NCBI RefSeq assembly: GCF_022482365.1
Contig: NZ_JAKVPE010000001.1
Location: 620,001 to 684,000, forward strand
Length of the DNA stretch: 64,000 nt
From: Limosilactobacillus sp.
GTDB taxonomy: Bacteria; Bacillota; Bacilli; Lactobacillales; Lactobacillaceae
Reading direction: 5' to 3'
Positions 24,412-32,392 of the stretch are shown here, piece after piece. A program made the position numbers and the translations under genes. The stretch's first letter is position 1; each line of letters starts with the position of its first letter. Below the pieces are notes generated by a model. The model was not told where the DNA came from. It saw only the letters and a program-made list of their open reading frames with translations, and did not search any database.

Positions 24412-25260
24412 CTATTTCAAATCGTGCATGTCGACCATGTCCATGTCATCGTACGTCTGGTTTTCACCGCACATTGCCCAGATGAAGGCGTAGTTGCTGG
24501 TGCCGACGCCACAGTGAATCGACCAGCTCGGGTTAACAACCGCCTGTTCCGGCTCCAAGACGATGTGCTTACTCTCGTCCGGTTTCCCCATGAAGTGGAA
24601 GACCCGGGCATCTGGGCTGCCGAATTCGCAGTACATGTAGGTCTCCATCCGCCGAGCATGGGTGTGACATGGCATCGTGTTCCAGGAGTTCCCCGGTTCC
24701 AGCACCGTGTAGCCCATCTGCAGCTGGCAGGTGTCCATGCTAGAGGCGTCGATGTACTTATAGATCGTCCGCTTATTCATGTGGGCCTGGTCGCCCATCG
24801 GCATCGCGATCGCGTCCGCAAACGGCAGCTTCTTGTTCGGGTAGGTCTTGTGGGCCGGGGTCGAAACGACGTAGAACTTCGCCGGGTTCTGGGAGTCGTC
24901 TGAGCCAAAGATGACCTGTTTGGTTCCCATACTGATGTAGTAGCCGTCGTGGGCAACAATCGGTTCCTTTTTGCCATCGATCGTCACGAAACCACTGCCG
25001 CCAATGTTGATAAAGCCGAGCTCCCGCCGCTGCAGGAAAAAGTCCACGCCGAGCTCCCGATCCAGCTTGATCTCCAGTGGCTGACCGGCCTCGGGGGTCA
25101 CCCCACCGAAGATCATCCGATCGTTATAGGTGTAAGTCAGAAGAATGTCGCCAAGTGAGAAAAGCTTCTCCATTAAGAACTCTTCCCGGAGCTCCGCGGT
25201 ATCGTAGTGTTGGATATCCTTGGGGCTGTGAGCATAACGCGTTACCATCTTAAAAGTCAT
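24412..25260 (-). CDS. kduI: 5-dehydro-4-deoxy-D-glucuronate isomerase
   Basis: Isomerises 5-keto-4-deoxyuronate, the product of unsaturated uronides, to 2,5-diketo-3-deoxygluconate. 282 aa, cupin fold. The zinc ligands are visible as His199, His201 (CHTHARRMETYMY), Glu206 and His249 (SWSIHCGVG), matching the E. coli enzyme. CGGAGG precedes the ATG. First gene of the kduI-kduD-iclR operon. No pectate lyase or unsaturated glucuronyl hydrolase is in the window, so its substrate must be made by enzymes encoded elsewhere or by other microbes. Confidence 0.94.
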   Translation of the reverse strand: MTFKMVTRYAHSPKDIQHYDTAELREEFLMEKLFSLGDILLTYTYNDRMIFGGVTPEAGQPLEIKLDRELGVDFFLQRRELGFINIGGSGFVTIDGKKEPIVAHDGYYISMGTKQVIFGSDDSQNPAKFYVVSTPAHKTYPNKKLPFADAIAMPMGDQAHMNKRTIYKYIDASSMDTCQLQMGYTVLEPGNSWNTMPCHTHARRMETYMYCEFGSPDARVFHFMGKPDESKHIVLEPEQAVVNPSWSIHCGVGTSNYAFIWAMCGENQTYDDMDMVDMHDLK

Positions 25261-25281
25261 TTCATCGTCCTCCGTTTCTAT

Positions 25282-25302
25282 ATAAGAAATATGGTTTCTT
25301 AT
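25282..25302 (-). promoter_or_regulatory. Palindromic operator of kduI, probable IclR/KdgR site
   Basis: Perfect 8-bp arms ATAAGAAA and TTTCTTAT around a 5-base centre. It starts 11 bases after the -10 box, where binding would block initiation. The GAAA...TTTC layout is like enterobacterial KdgR boxes, and the IclR gene lies in the same operon. Confidence 0.7.
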
Positions 25303-25313
25303 TTATATTAATT

Positions 25314-25341
25314 ATTATAGATAATTAGGCGTCCGATGCAA
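25314..25341 (-). promoter_or_regulatory. Promoter of kduI-kduD-iclR
   Basis: Minus strand TTGCAT (25336-25341), 16 bases, TATAAT (25314-25319). Confidence 0.75.
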
Positions 25342-25361
25342 GCCCTTTCATTTGGGAGCAA

Positions 25362-25400
25362 AGAAAAAGAACTGCCCGGATAGTGAAATCTGGACAGTTC
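25362..25400 (-). terminator. Terminator of the LacI-family gene
   Basis: Minus-strand stem GAACTGTCC / GGGCAGTTC with one G-T, followed by TTTTTCTTTG, immediately after the stop codon. Confidence 0.8.
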
Positions 25401-25403
25401 GCT

Positions 25404-26423
25404 TTAATTGTTATTTCTTTTGACCGACTCCCGAACGACCAACGATGGCTTGCTACCGATGACTCGATCGGTCTGGGGGGTATTGCCATCAATCAGCTCC
25501 TTCAAGGTTAGGACGCCGTTGCGAGAGATTTCCATGACCGGCTTACGAATCGTGGTGATCCGGGGATGATAAAACTTGGAATAGGTGTTGTCGTCAAACC
25601 CGATAAACGAGATTTGGTTCGGAACATCATAGCCGTAATCGTAGCAGGCGCGGATCGCCCCCATCGCCATATCATCGTTTTCGGCAAAGACGCTGGTTGG
25701 CAATTCACCGCTGTTGAGGATTTTTTCCATTGCCTGGTAGCCGGAACTGAGGCTATAGTTCCCCGCCACTTGCCATTCCGCAGGCAATGAGATGTGGTTT
25801 TTCTTTAACACGTCGCAGAATGCTTGGGTCCGTAGCTTCGTCGAGACGAAACCCTCCCGACCGGAAATCAGGGCAATTTTGCGGTGGCCCATTCGGAGCA
25901 GGTAATTGATCGCGGTTGACGTCCCCAGGTAATCATCCGAATAGTAATTGTACAGGTCAGTGCGTTCAATCTGCCGGTTTAAGACTACCAGCGGCTTGCC
26001 GGTCGCGGCCAGCTGGTCGATGTATTCATCATCGGAAGCCGCCTGACTCAACACTAGTGCCCCGTCAAAACGGAAGTTAATGTTTTGGTGGGAACGACGC
26101 AGATTGGCAAAGCTGTCGACCGCAATCTCATAACCCGTCGGCAAGAATTCCCTAATTTGGTGAAGAACGGCGGACATGAAGCTCGGTGACGTCCCATCCG
26201 ACATGTCGGTAAAGTAAACCGCAATGATAAAGGATTTTTTCTCGACCAGGGCCTTGGCGTTCAGGTTCGGCGAATAGTTCATCTGCTCAGCGAGCTGCCT
26301 GATCTTTTTCTTGGTTTCTTCCTTAACCAGCGGGCTATCGTTTAAGGCCCGTGAGACCGTTGTGTGTGAGACATTCGCCTTCTTGGCAATTGTCTTAATC
26401 GTTACTTTAGCGCTCCCATTCAC
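25404..26423 (-). CDS. LacI-family transcriptional regulator
   Basis: 339 aa. The helix-turn-helix and hinge helix lie at about residue 8-60 (TIKTIAKKANVSHTTVSRAL, then YSPNLNAKALVEKKS). The periplasmic-binding-protein-like effector domain has FDGALVLSQ, VVLNRQ, GHRKIALISG (about 180-190), FAENDDMAMGAIRACYDYG and ISFIGFDDNTYSKFYHPRITTIRKP. GTG start with GGGGGAG upstream. It is monocistronic, upstream of the kdu operon and convergent with nothing. It probably binds the CG-centred palindromes at 13842, 14155, 22686 and its own upstream site at 26530. The effector, perhaps a hexuronate or KDG, is inferred. Confidence 0.88.
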   Translation of the reverse strand: MNGSAKVTIKTIAKKANVSHTTVSRALNDSPLVKEETKKKIRQLAEQMNYSPNLNAKALVEKKSFIIAVYFTDMSDGTSPSFMSAVLHQIREFLPTGYEIAVDSFANLRRSHQNINFRFDGALVLSQAASDDEYIDQLAATGKPLVVLNRQIERTDLYNYYSDDYLGTSTAINYLLRMGHRKIALISGREGFVSTKLRTQAFCDVLKKNHISLPAEWQVAGNYSLSSGYQAMEKILNSGELPTSVFAENDDMAMGAIRACYDYGYDVPNQISFIGFDDNTYSKFYHPRITTIRKPVMEISRNGVLTLKELIDGNTPQTDRVIGSKPSLVVRESVKRNNN

Positions 26424-26460
26424 TATTTTTCTCCCCCATCAATAGAATTGTGCTTATCGT

Positions 26461-26489
26461 ATTATAAAATGACATCGGTTGTCAATTAA
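26461..26489 (-). promoter_or_regulatory. Promoter of the LacI-family gene
   Basis: Minus strand TTAATT (26484-26489), 17 bases, TATAAT (26461-26466). A TTGACA overlaps the -35 region but would need a weaker -10 (TACGAT). Confidence 0.55.
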
Positions 26490-26529
26490 TAAGCTCCTGA
26501 TTGTAGGAAAGGCTTTGTGGAAATTGAAT

Positions 26530-26543
26530 AGTTAACGTGTTCA
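26530..26543 (-). promoter_or_regulatory. LacI-type operator upstream of the regulator gene
   Basis: Minus strand TGAACACGTTAACT, nearly identical to TGAAAACGTTAACA at 22686. It lies about 40 bases upstream of the -35 box, suggesting autoregulation. Confidence 0.5.
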
Positions 26544-26652
26544 TTATTAACCAGCCGATAAATCCTCACCATTTTCCTACCATCAAAACTTCTGTATGCT
26601 TATTTTGCAATTCGTTAATCACTAACTCAAAATTACCAATTAATTTAAAACT

Positions 26653-26683
26653 AAAAAAAGAACCCTTGCCACGCAAGGGTTCT
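26653..26683 (-). terminator. Terminator of rplS
   Basis: Minus-strand perfect stem GAACCCTTGC / GCAAGGGTTC with a 3-base loop and TTTTTTT tail. Confidence 0.93.
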
Positions 26684-26694
26684 CATGGTAGAGA

Positions 26695-27060
26695 TTACTT
26701 TTCGTTGTCGCGACGACGTTCAGCAATCCGGGTAGCCTTACCAGTACGTGCTCTAAGGTAGTACAGCTTAGCACGACGAACCCGACCATGACGGAGAACG
26801 TCGATCTTTTCAACCCGTGGTGAGTGCAGTGGGAAAGTCCGTTCAACACCAACACCGTTACTGATCTTCCGAACAGTGTAGGTAGCGCTGATACCAGCAC
26901 CGTGGCGCTTGATAACAACACCTTCGAACATCTGGATACGTTCACGAGTACCTTCGACGATCTTGGCGTGAACCCGAACAGTATCACCGGCACGGAATTC
27001 CGGGATATCATCACGTAATTGACTTGCAGTAATCTTTTCGATTAACTTGTTTTGACGCAT
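26695..27060 (-). CDS. rplS: 50S ribosomal protein L19
   Basis: Large-subunit protein at the interface to the 30S subunit. 121 aa, usual length. [31 protein letters not shown] and the C-terminal [18 protein letters not shown] are diagnostic. Start [11 protein letters not shown] at 27060 is chosen over one ten codons upstream because GGAAAG is properly spaced and the family starts here. Unlike in the usual trmD-rplS pair, an amino-acid permease lies upstream and rplS has its own strong promoter and an 80-base leader. Confidence 0.97.
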   Translation of the reverse strand: MRQNKLIEKITASQLRDDIPEFRAGDTVRVHAKIVEGTRERIQMFEGVVIKRHGAGISATYTVRKISNGVGVERTFPLHSPRVEKIDVLRHGRVRRAKLYYLRARTGKATRIAERRRDNEK

Positions 27061-27143
27061 TATATTTTCTTTCCTTTCGCCGACATTCATGTCCCTGCTG
27101 GGGCAGCGGAATACCGTTATTAATGGCTAAACAGCCAATAACT
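27061..27143 (-). ncRNA. rplS 5' leader, possible L19 leader element
   Basis: The roughly 80-base untranslated leader between the promoter and rplS contains hairpin-forming segments (TTATTGGCTG...AGCCATTAATAA and GCTGCCCCAGCAGG). Firmicutes often carry an autoregulatory L19 leader at this place. The match to that family was not tested. Confidence 0.35.
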
Positions 27144-27172
27144 ACTATACTAGCTTTTGCTCTTTGATGCAA
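27144..27172 (-). promoter_or_regulatory. Promoter of rplS
   Basis: Minus strand TTGCAT (27167-27172), 17 bases, TATAGT (27144-27149), just inside the gap after the permease stop. Confidence 0.8.
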
Positions 27173-27175
27173 GGC

Positions 27176-28609
27176 CTATTTTTGGTGTTCCTGGTTAATG
27201 ATCGAATGGCGCAGCCCGTAGGCAAAGTAAATGATAAGCCCGATCGCAAACCAGCCCACCATCAGGATCTTGGCGTCGATGTTCAGCCCCCAGAAGATGA
27301 CGGCCGAGAAGATGGCCGAAACCGCTGGCAGGACCGGATACCACGGCATCTTGAACTGGGCCTCCGGCAGGTCCTTCCCCTCCCGTGGCCGCAGGGCGTA
27401 AATTCCCAGCGAAACGAAAATGAAGGCCACCAGGGTCCCCGCCGAAACCAGCGTCGCCAGGAAGGTAAAGGGGAAGACCGAGCCGAGGATCATCGCCAGA
27501 AAGGTGATCAGCCAGAGGGCGTGGTTCGGCACGTGCCGGTCATCGATTATCCCCAGGGTCTTGGGCAGGAGGCCGTCCCGCCCAAAAGCGTAGATCAGCC
27601 GGGACGAGGCCAGCAGGATGGCAATCAGTGCCGAGAAGATCCCGATGATCGCCACCACCGACAGCAGGTTGGCCGTCAGGTAGTGGCCGGAGTGACGCAG
27701 CGCCCAGGCGGCCGGTTCGGCGTTATTGGCGTAGCGGCTGTACTTGAACATCCCCACCAGCACCAGGGAGACGGCGATGAAGAAGCCGGTCCCCAGTACC
27801 AGGGTCCCGATCAGCCCCCGCGGCATCGTCTTCTGCGGGTTTCGCGTCTCGGCGGTGTTGGCCGCAATCGCGTCGAAGCCGACGTAGGCGATGAAGATCT
27901 GGGCGGTTCCGGCAAGGATCCCCTGCCATCCCCCGAAGGTCGTTCCCGGCCGGTGTGGCGGGATAAACGGCACGTAGTTTTTCGCCTGAATCTCCGTCGC
28001 CCCGACGACGATGAACATCAGGATCACCAGCAACTTGATCGCCACGATCGTGTTTTCGATCCGGCTAACCTGGTGCAGTCCCCGCGAAATTAGGATTCCG
28101 ACCACCAAGATCGCCAGAGCGGCCAGGATGTCGACGTAGGAGCCGTGGGCCGGGTCAAAGCCACCGGTCAGGGCCTTAGGCAATCGAATCCCCAAGCTAC
28201 CTAAAAAGCCCTGCATGTAGGCCGACCAGCCCGAGGCGACGAAGGCCACCGAGATGAAGTACTCGGCCAGTAGCGCCCAGCCGGCGATCCAGCCAAAGAA
28301 TTCGCCGAAGAGGACGTTGATCCAGGAGAAGGCCGAGCCGGCAAAGGGCAGCACCGACGAGGTCTCGGCATAAGCCAGGGCCGACAGCCCCGCCCCGATC
28401 GCCGCGACGATGAAGGCCAGCGGAACGGCCGGGCCGGTGTGCTCGGCGGCAACGATCCCCGGCAGGGTGAAGATGGCGGTCCCAACCACCATTCCAGTTC
28501 CCAGGCCGATCAAGTCAATCGTCCGCAGGCTCGGCGTCAGCTTGGAATCCTTGGCCATGTAGACGTTGGGATCCTGCTTCCATAGTAAGCGTTCTAATAA
28601 CTTTTTCAT
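27176..28609 (-). CDS. APC-family amino-acid permease
   Basis: 477 aa with 12 predicted membrane segments, of the amino acid-polyamine-organocation superfamily and closest in style to cationic amino-acid transporters (YfnA/CAT type). TIDLIGLGTGMVVGTAIFTLPG near residue 30-51 is the helix-1 signature with the unwound G-x-G segment. IFIAYVGFDAIAANTAETRNPQKTMPRGL (about 235-263) is the helix-6 region. It starts 10 bases before trmD ends on the minus strand, so it is likely cotranscribed with rimM-trmD. Its position between trmD and rplS is not the usual arrangement. Substrate not determinable. Confidence 0.85.
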   Translation of the reverse strand: MKKLLERLLWKQDPNVYMAKDSKLTPSLRTIDLIGLGTGMVVGTAIFTLPGIVAAEHTGPAVPLAFIVAAIGAGLSALAYAETSSVLPFAGSAFSWINVLFGEFFGWIAGWALLAEYFISVAFVASGWSAYMQGFLGSLGIRLPKALTGGFDPAHGSYVDILAALAILVVGILISRGLHQVSRIENTIVAIKLLVILMFIVVGATEIQAKNYVPFIPPHRPGTTFGGWQGILAGTAQIFIAYVGFDAIAANTAETRNPQKTMPRGLIGTLVLGTGFFIAVSLVLVGMFKYSRYANNAEPAAWALRHSGHYLTANLLSVVAIIGIFSALIAILLASSRLIYAFGRDGLLPKTLGIIDDRHVPNHALWLITFLAMILGSVFPFTFLATLVSAGTLVAFIFVSLGIYALRPREGKDLPEAQFKMPWYPVLPAVSAIFSAVIFWGLNIDAKILMVGWFAIGLIIYFAYGLRHSIINQEHQK

Positions 28610-28619
28610 CGGCTCACCA

Positions 28620-29378
28620 CTAATCCGGCACGTCCGGGTCTTCTTCGAGCTTGATGTCTTCTAACATCAGCTCCTGCTCCCGGGTTAGTTTGGCGGTCTC
28701 AAGGAGGTCCGGGCGCCGGTGGAGGGTCCGCCGCAGCGATTCCTTCATCCGCCATTCACGAATCTTTTGGTGGTTACCGCTGGTCAAGACCTCAGGCACC
28801 TTCATCCCCCGAAAGTCTGCCGGCCGCGTGTACTGCGGATATTCCAGCAGGCCATTGCTAAAGGAGTCGCCCATCGGGGAGGACTGGTTGCCCAGTACGC
28901 CGGGAACGAAGCGGACGGTGGCGTCGATCATCACCATTGCCGCCAGTTCCCCGCCGGTCAGGACGTAATCCCCCAGGGAGGCCTCGTCGGTTACCAGGTG
29001 GCGAATCCGTTCGTCATAGCCCTCGTAATGGCCGCAGATGAAGGTCAGGTGGTCCTCCATCGCCAGCTCCTGGGCATAGTCCTGGTCAAAGCGCCGCCCG
29101 GCCGGATCCATCAGAATCACCCGGCCCTTTGGATAGGTGTCCTTGGTCTCCTCTTGGACGGCCGCCATGGCGTCAAAGATCGGCTGGGGCTGGAGAAGCA
29201 TCCCGGCCCCGCCGCCAAATGGCGCATCGTCAACGTGGTTGTGCTTATCCGTCGTGTACTTGCGAAAATCCGTCACCTGGATGTCCAAGAAGCCGCTGTC
29301 CTGGGCCCGACCCACGATCGACTCCCCGAGGGTTGCCTGAAACATGTCCGGGAACAAACTTAAAATATCAATTCGCAC
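28620..29378 (-). CDS. trmD: tRNA (guanine37-N1)-methyltransferase
   Basis: Methylates G37 next to the anticodon using S-adenosylmethionine in the SPOUT knot fold, preventing frameshifts. 252 aa. [13 protein letters not shown] at the N-terminus, FGGGAGM (about 55-61), [10 protein letters not shown] (about 116-125) and [17 protein letters not shown] (about 136-152) are diagnostic. It starts with GTG inside TAGTG, sharing one base with the rimM stop, so translation is coupled. Confidence 0.97.
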   Translation of the reverse strand: MRIDILSLFPDMFQATLGESIVGRAQDSGFLDIQVTDFRKYTTDKHNHVDDAPFGGGAGMLLQPQPIFDAMAAVQEETKDTYPKGRVILMDPAGRRFDQDYAQELAMEDHLTFICGHYEGYDERIRHLVTDEASLGDYVLTGGELAAMVMIDATVRFVPGVLGNQSSPMGDSFSNGLLEYPQYTRPADFRGMKVPEVLTSGNHQKIREWRMKESLRRTLHRRPDLLETAKLTREQELMLEDIKLEEDPDVPD

Positions 29379-29887
29379 TATTCTAGTCCTTCCATTAATT
29401 CCACGATGACCTCGCCGTTCTCGAGGTCGACCGTCTTGACAACATCATCAATCACCGGCAGCAAAAGGTCCTGCTTGCCGCTTCGCTTGACCACCCAGAC
29501 GTCGTTGGCCCCGGGTGAAAGGATCTCCTTGATCGTGCCGAGCTCTCTTCCCTCGACCGTCTTGACCTTGAGGCCGATGATCTGGTGGTAATAATACTGA
29601 CCGTCCTCTAGGGGCTGCTGATCTTCTGCGCTCACCAGCAGCTCCCGGTTGCGAAAGCCCTGGACGTCATTGATGTTGTCATAGTCCTTGAATTTGACCA
29701 GGATGAAGCCCTTGTGTGGACGGGCACTCTCCACCGTCAGGGCCAGCGGTTCACCGGCGGCCTGCTGCAGGTAGAGGGTCTCACCAGCAGCAAAACGTTC
29801 CTCCACAAAATCGGTGGTCGCCATCACGCGGACCTCGCCGCGGATGCCGTGCGTGTTGACAATCTTGCCAACGTTATAAAATTCCAT
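29378..29887 (-). CDS. rimM: 16S rRNA processing protein RimM
   Basis: Assembly factor for the 30S head, binding S19. 169 aa: N-terminal RimM domain ([16 protein letters not shown] at about 5-20, [25 protein letters not shown] near 60-85) and C-terminal PRC-barrel. The start MEFYNVGKI at 29887 has CAGGAGG before it; an upstream in-frame start lies in the terminator hairpin. Overlaps trmD by one base. Confidence 0.95.
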   Translation of the reverse strand: MEFYNVGKIVNTHGIRGEVRVMATTDFVEERFAAGETLYLQQAAGEPLALTVESARPHKGFILVKFKDYDNINDVQGFRNRELLVSAEDQQPLEDGQYYYHQIIGLKVKTVEGRELGTIKEILSPGANDVWVVKRSGKQDLLLPVIDDVVKTVDLENGEVIVELMEGLE

Positions 29888-29907
29888 AATTTTCCTCCTG
29901 AAAAAGC

Positions 29908-29943
29908 CAAAAACTCCCACAGGTAAGTGTGGGAGTTTTTTAT
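29908..29943 (-). terminator. Strong terminator between khpA and rimM
   Basis: Minus-strand perfect 13-bp stem AAAAACTCCCACA / TGTGGGAGTTTTT with a 6-base loop. It lies between khpA and the rimM ribosome binding site, where a continuous operon is usual. rimM-trmD expression must come from read-through or an unseen promoter. Confidence 0.88.
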
Positions 29944-30204
29944 TTAATGGCGATGATCATTGATCAGCAACCGGACTTTTTTAGAGTTCGACCGTCGAGA
30001 ACGCGCGCCCTCAACGACCGTCCGTAGCGCTGCCGCCACATGTCCCTGTCGGCCAATCAAGCGGCCAACATCAGCCGGGGCAACGTCAACTGTATACTGT
30101 CTGAAGCGGCTGCTCTCAGACTCAGTAATCGACAGCGCCTCCGGATGTTTCAAAAGCGGGGTTACCAAACTACGAATCAATGCCTCTATATCAGTCTCAG
30201 CCAT
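29944..30204 (-). CDS. khpA: KH-domain RNA-binding protein KhpA (YlqC)
   Basis: Small RNA-binding protein that in Gram-positive bacteria pairs with KhpB and affects cell division and mRNA stability. 86 aa, a single type-II KH domain with the GxxG loop in GRLIGRQGHV (about 47-56). It lies 12 bases after rpsP, the standard rpsP-khpA arrangement. Confidence 0.93.
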   Translation of the reverse strand: MAETDIEALIRSLVTPLLKHPEALSITESESSRFRQYTVDVAPADVGRLIGRQGHVAAALRTVVEGARSRRSNSKKVRLLINDHRH

Positions 30205-30216
30205 GACCAGTCATCA

Positions 30217-30495
30217 CTACTTCTTTGCGGCGTACTTAGCTTCGTGGAACTTCTTCATAACGCCGGCCTTTTGCAGCATGTTACGAACAGTGTCAGAAGG
30301 TTGTGCACCCTTTTGCAGCCAATCCATAACGGCGTCTTCGTCGAACTTAACTTCCTTTGGAGTAGTTAATGGGTTGTAAGTACCTAATGCAGTGATGAAA
30401 CGACCATCACGTGGGGAACGTGAGTCAGCGACAACAATCCGGTAGAAAGGACGCTTCTTGGAACCCATGCGCTTTAAACGAATTTTAACGGACAT
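30217..30495 (-). CDS. rpsP: 30S ribosomal protein S16
   Basis: 92 aa. [26 protein letters not shown] and [14 protein letters not shown] are diagnostic. The start at 30495 has GGGAGG eight bases upstream; an in-frame start three codons earlier overlaps this site. It begins the rpsP-khpA unit from its own promoter. Confidence 0.97.
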   Translation of the reverse strand: MSVKIRLKRMGSKKRPFYRIVVADSRSPRDGRFITALGTYNPLTTPKEVKFDEDAVMDWLQKGAQPSDTVRNMLQKAGVMKKFHEAKYAAKK

Positions 30496-30530
30496 TCTTT
30501 GCACCTCCCTGATTTCTTTTAACAGATAAT

Positions 30531-30559
30531 AATATACCAGTCTTCAAATAGAATGTAAA
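30531..30559 (-). promoter_or_regulatory. Promoter of rpsP-khpA
   Basis: Minus strand TTTACA (30554-30559), 17 bases, TATATT (30531-30536). Confidence 0.7.
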
Positions 30560-30594
30560 GTAGTTTTTCTTGACAGTCGCAAATTTTCTTCAAA

Positions 30595-32040
30595 TTAATG
30601 CTTTTTGCGCAGCTTGCGGAGTTTCTTGATCCGCTTTTGCTTGTCCTTCTTCATCTTGCGGGCCATTCGGTTCATCGCCATCTCGCCCATCTTGCCGCCC
30701 GGCATCTGGCCGCCAAAGAGATTTTGCATGCCGTTCATGTTCCCGTTGGTGACCTGCTTCATCATCTTGCGCATCTGGTTGAACTGCTTGATCATCCGGT
30801 TGACCTCGACGATCGGCCGGCCGGAACCAGCGGCCAAACGACGACGCCGACTCGGATTCATCAGGTCGGGGTTCTCCCGCTCCTCCGGCGTCATTGAGAG
30901 GACGATCGCACGGATGTGGGCAAACTGCTTTGGATCCAGGTTGACGTTCTTTAGGGCCGGGTTATTGGCCATCCCCGGCATCATCTTGAGGACGTTCTCC
31001 AGCGGACCCATCTTGGTGACCTGGTCCATCTGGGCGAGGAAGTCGTTGTAGTCAAACGAATTCTCCCGCATCTTGTCCATCGTTTCCTGGGCCTGTTCCT
31101 CGTCGAAGTTCTTCTGGGCCTTCTCGATCAGGGTCATCATGTCCCCCATACCGAGGATCCGCGAAGCCATCCGGTCGGGGTGGAAGACGTCTAAGTCCTC
31201 CATCTTTTCCCCTTCACCGACGAACTTGATCGGCTTGCCGGTGACGGCACGGATCGACATGGCGGCCCCACCACGGGTGTCCCCGTCGAGCTTGGTCAGG
31301 ACTACCCCGGTGATGTCGAGCTTGTCGTCAAAGCCCTGGGCAGTGTTGACAGCGTTCTGCCCGGTCATGGCATCGATGACCAGCAGGATTTCGTCCGGGT
31401 GAACCAGTTCCTTGATGTTGGCCAGCTCGTCCATCAGCTGCTCGTCAATCTGGAGCCGCCCGGCCGTATCGATGATCACGTAGTCGTTGTGGTTCTGCTT
31501 GGCAACTTCCATCCCCTCGCGGACGATCTCCACCGGATCAACGTCGGTCCCCTTTTCAAAGACCGGCACGTCAATCTGCTTGGCAACCTGCTGCAGCTGG
31601 GTGATGGCAGCCGGCCGGTAAACATCGGCCGCGATGAACATTGGCCGGGCGTGTTCCTCATTCTTCAACCGCAGGGCCAGTTTGCCGGCCGTCGTGGTCT
31701 TCCCGGCCCCCTGGAGCCCGACCATCATGATGACGGTTGGAATGTGAGCGGCCTTGTTCAGTGGCACGGCCTCTTCACCCATCAGTTGGGTCAATTGGTC
31801 GTTCACGATCTTAACGATCTGCTGAGCCGGGTTTAAGCCCTTTAAGACCTCGGCCCCGGCGGCCTCTTCCCGGACCTTCTTGACAAAGTCCTTGACCACC
31901 TTGAAGTTAACGTCGGCTTCCAGGAGGGCCAGGCGGATTTCCCGCATCGTCTCCCGCAGGTCGGCCTCGGTCACCTTGGGCTTGCGCCGTAACTTTTCCA
32001 TCGCCTTTTGCAGGCGCTCTGTTAATCCTTCAAATGCCAT
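30595..32040 (-). CDS. ffh: Signal recognition particle protein Ffh
   Basis: GTPase that binds 4.5S/6S RNA and signal sequences and hands nascent chains to FtsY. 481 aa: N domain (about 1-95), G domain with GLQGAGKTTTAGKLA (about 103-117), DTAGRLQID and TKLDGDTRGGAAMS, and a methionine-rich M domain (about 310-450) with a very basic tail KKDKQKRIKKLRKLRKKH. Its ATG follows directly on the ylxM stop codon, so translation is coupled. Confidence 0.97.
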   Translation of the reverse strand: MAFEGLTERLQKAMEKLRRKPKVTEADLRETMREIRLALLEADVNFKVVKDFVKKVREEAAGAEVLKGLNPAQQIVKIVNDQLTQLMGEEAVPLNKAAHIPTVIMMVGLQGAGKTTTAGKLALRLKNEEHARPMFIAADVYRPAAITQLQQVAKQIDVPVFEKGTDVDPVEIVREGMEVAKQNHNDYVIIDTAGRLQIDEQLMDELANIKELVHPDEILLVIDAMTGQNAVNTAQGFDDKLDITGVVLTKLDGDTRGGAAMSIRAVTGKPIKFVGEGEKMEDLDVFHPDRMASRILGMGDMMTLIEKAQKNFDEEQAQETMDKMRENSFDYNDFLAQMDQVTKMGPLENVLKMMPGMANNPALKNVNLDPKQFAHIRAIVLSMTPEERENPDLMNPSRRRRLAAGSGRPIVEVNRMIKQFNQMRKMMKQVTNGNMNGMQNLFGGQMPGGKMGEMAMNRMARKMKKDKQKRIKKLRKLRKKH

Positions 32041-32382
32041 TTATTCTTCCTCCAAGCTTTCCAGGTGACCAACCAATTCGTTTAAGTGCTGGTCATCCGG
32101 ATAGTGTGCGCGTACGTACTGTTGAATCTCATCGGCCTGCTTGTTGCGGGCTACGAACTCCGCGTAGAGGTGAAGCTTTTTCTCGTACCCCTCCAGGATG
32201 TTTTCGGTCCGCTTAATGTTGTCGTAGACCGCCTGGCGACTAACGCTGAAGTTTTCGGCGATTTCGCCCAGCGAGTAGTCATTACCGTAGTAGAGGTCCA
32301 TGTACTCGTTTTGCTTCTTCGTCAGCAGCGGCTGGTAAAACTCAAACAGCGAATTGATTCGGTAGTTTTTTTCGATTTCCAT
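32041..32382 (-). CDS. ylxM: SRP-associated HTH protein YlxM
   Basis: 113 aa sigma-70 region-4-like helix-turn-helix protein ([25 protein letters not shown], about 36-60), a standard neighbour of ffh that has been shown in streptococci to stimulate SRP. The stop TAA abuts the ffh ATG with no gap, and ftsY ends 10 bases upstream. Confidence 0.92.
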   Translation of the reverse strand: MEIEKNYRINSLFEFYQPLLTKKQNEYMDLYYGNDYSLGEIAENFSVSRQAVYDNIKRTENILEGYEKKLHLYAEFVARNKQADEIQQYVRAHYPDDQHLNELVGHLESLEEE

Positions 32383-32392
32383 TCGTCTTCAC

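Noticed and set aside
26640-27014. Alternate-frame 124-codon ORF overlapping rplS
   Set aside because: It covers the rplS terminator and is out of frame with the clear L19 protein.
27164-28093. Long plus-strand open frame (309 codons) opposite the APC permease
   Set aside because: It is antisense to a clear permease, its translation is low-complexity Arg/Gly/Pro/Gln-rich and it lacks an RBS; a by-product of GC-rich codon use.
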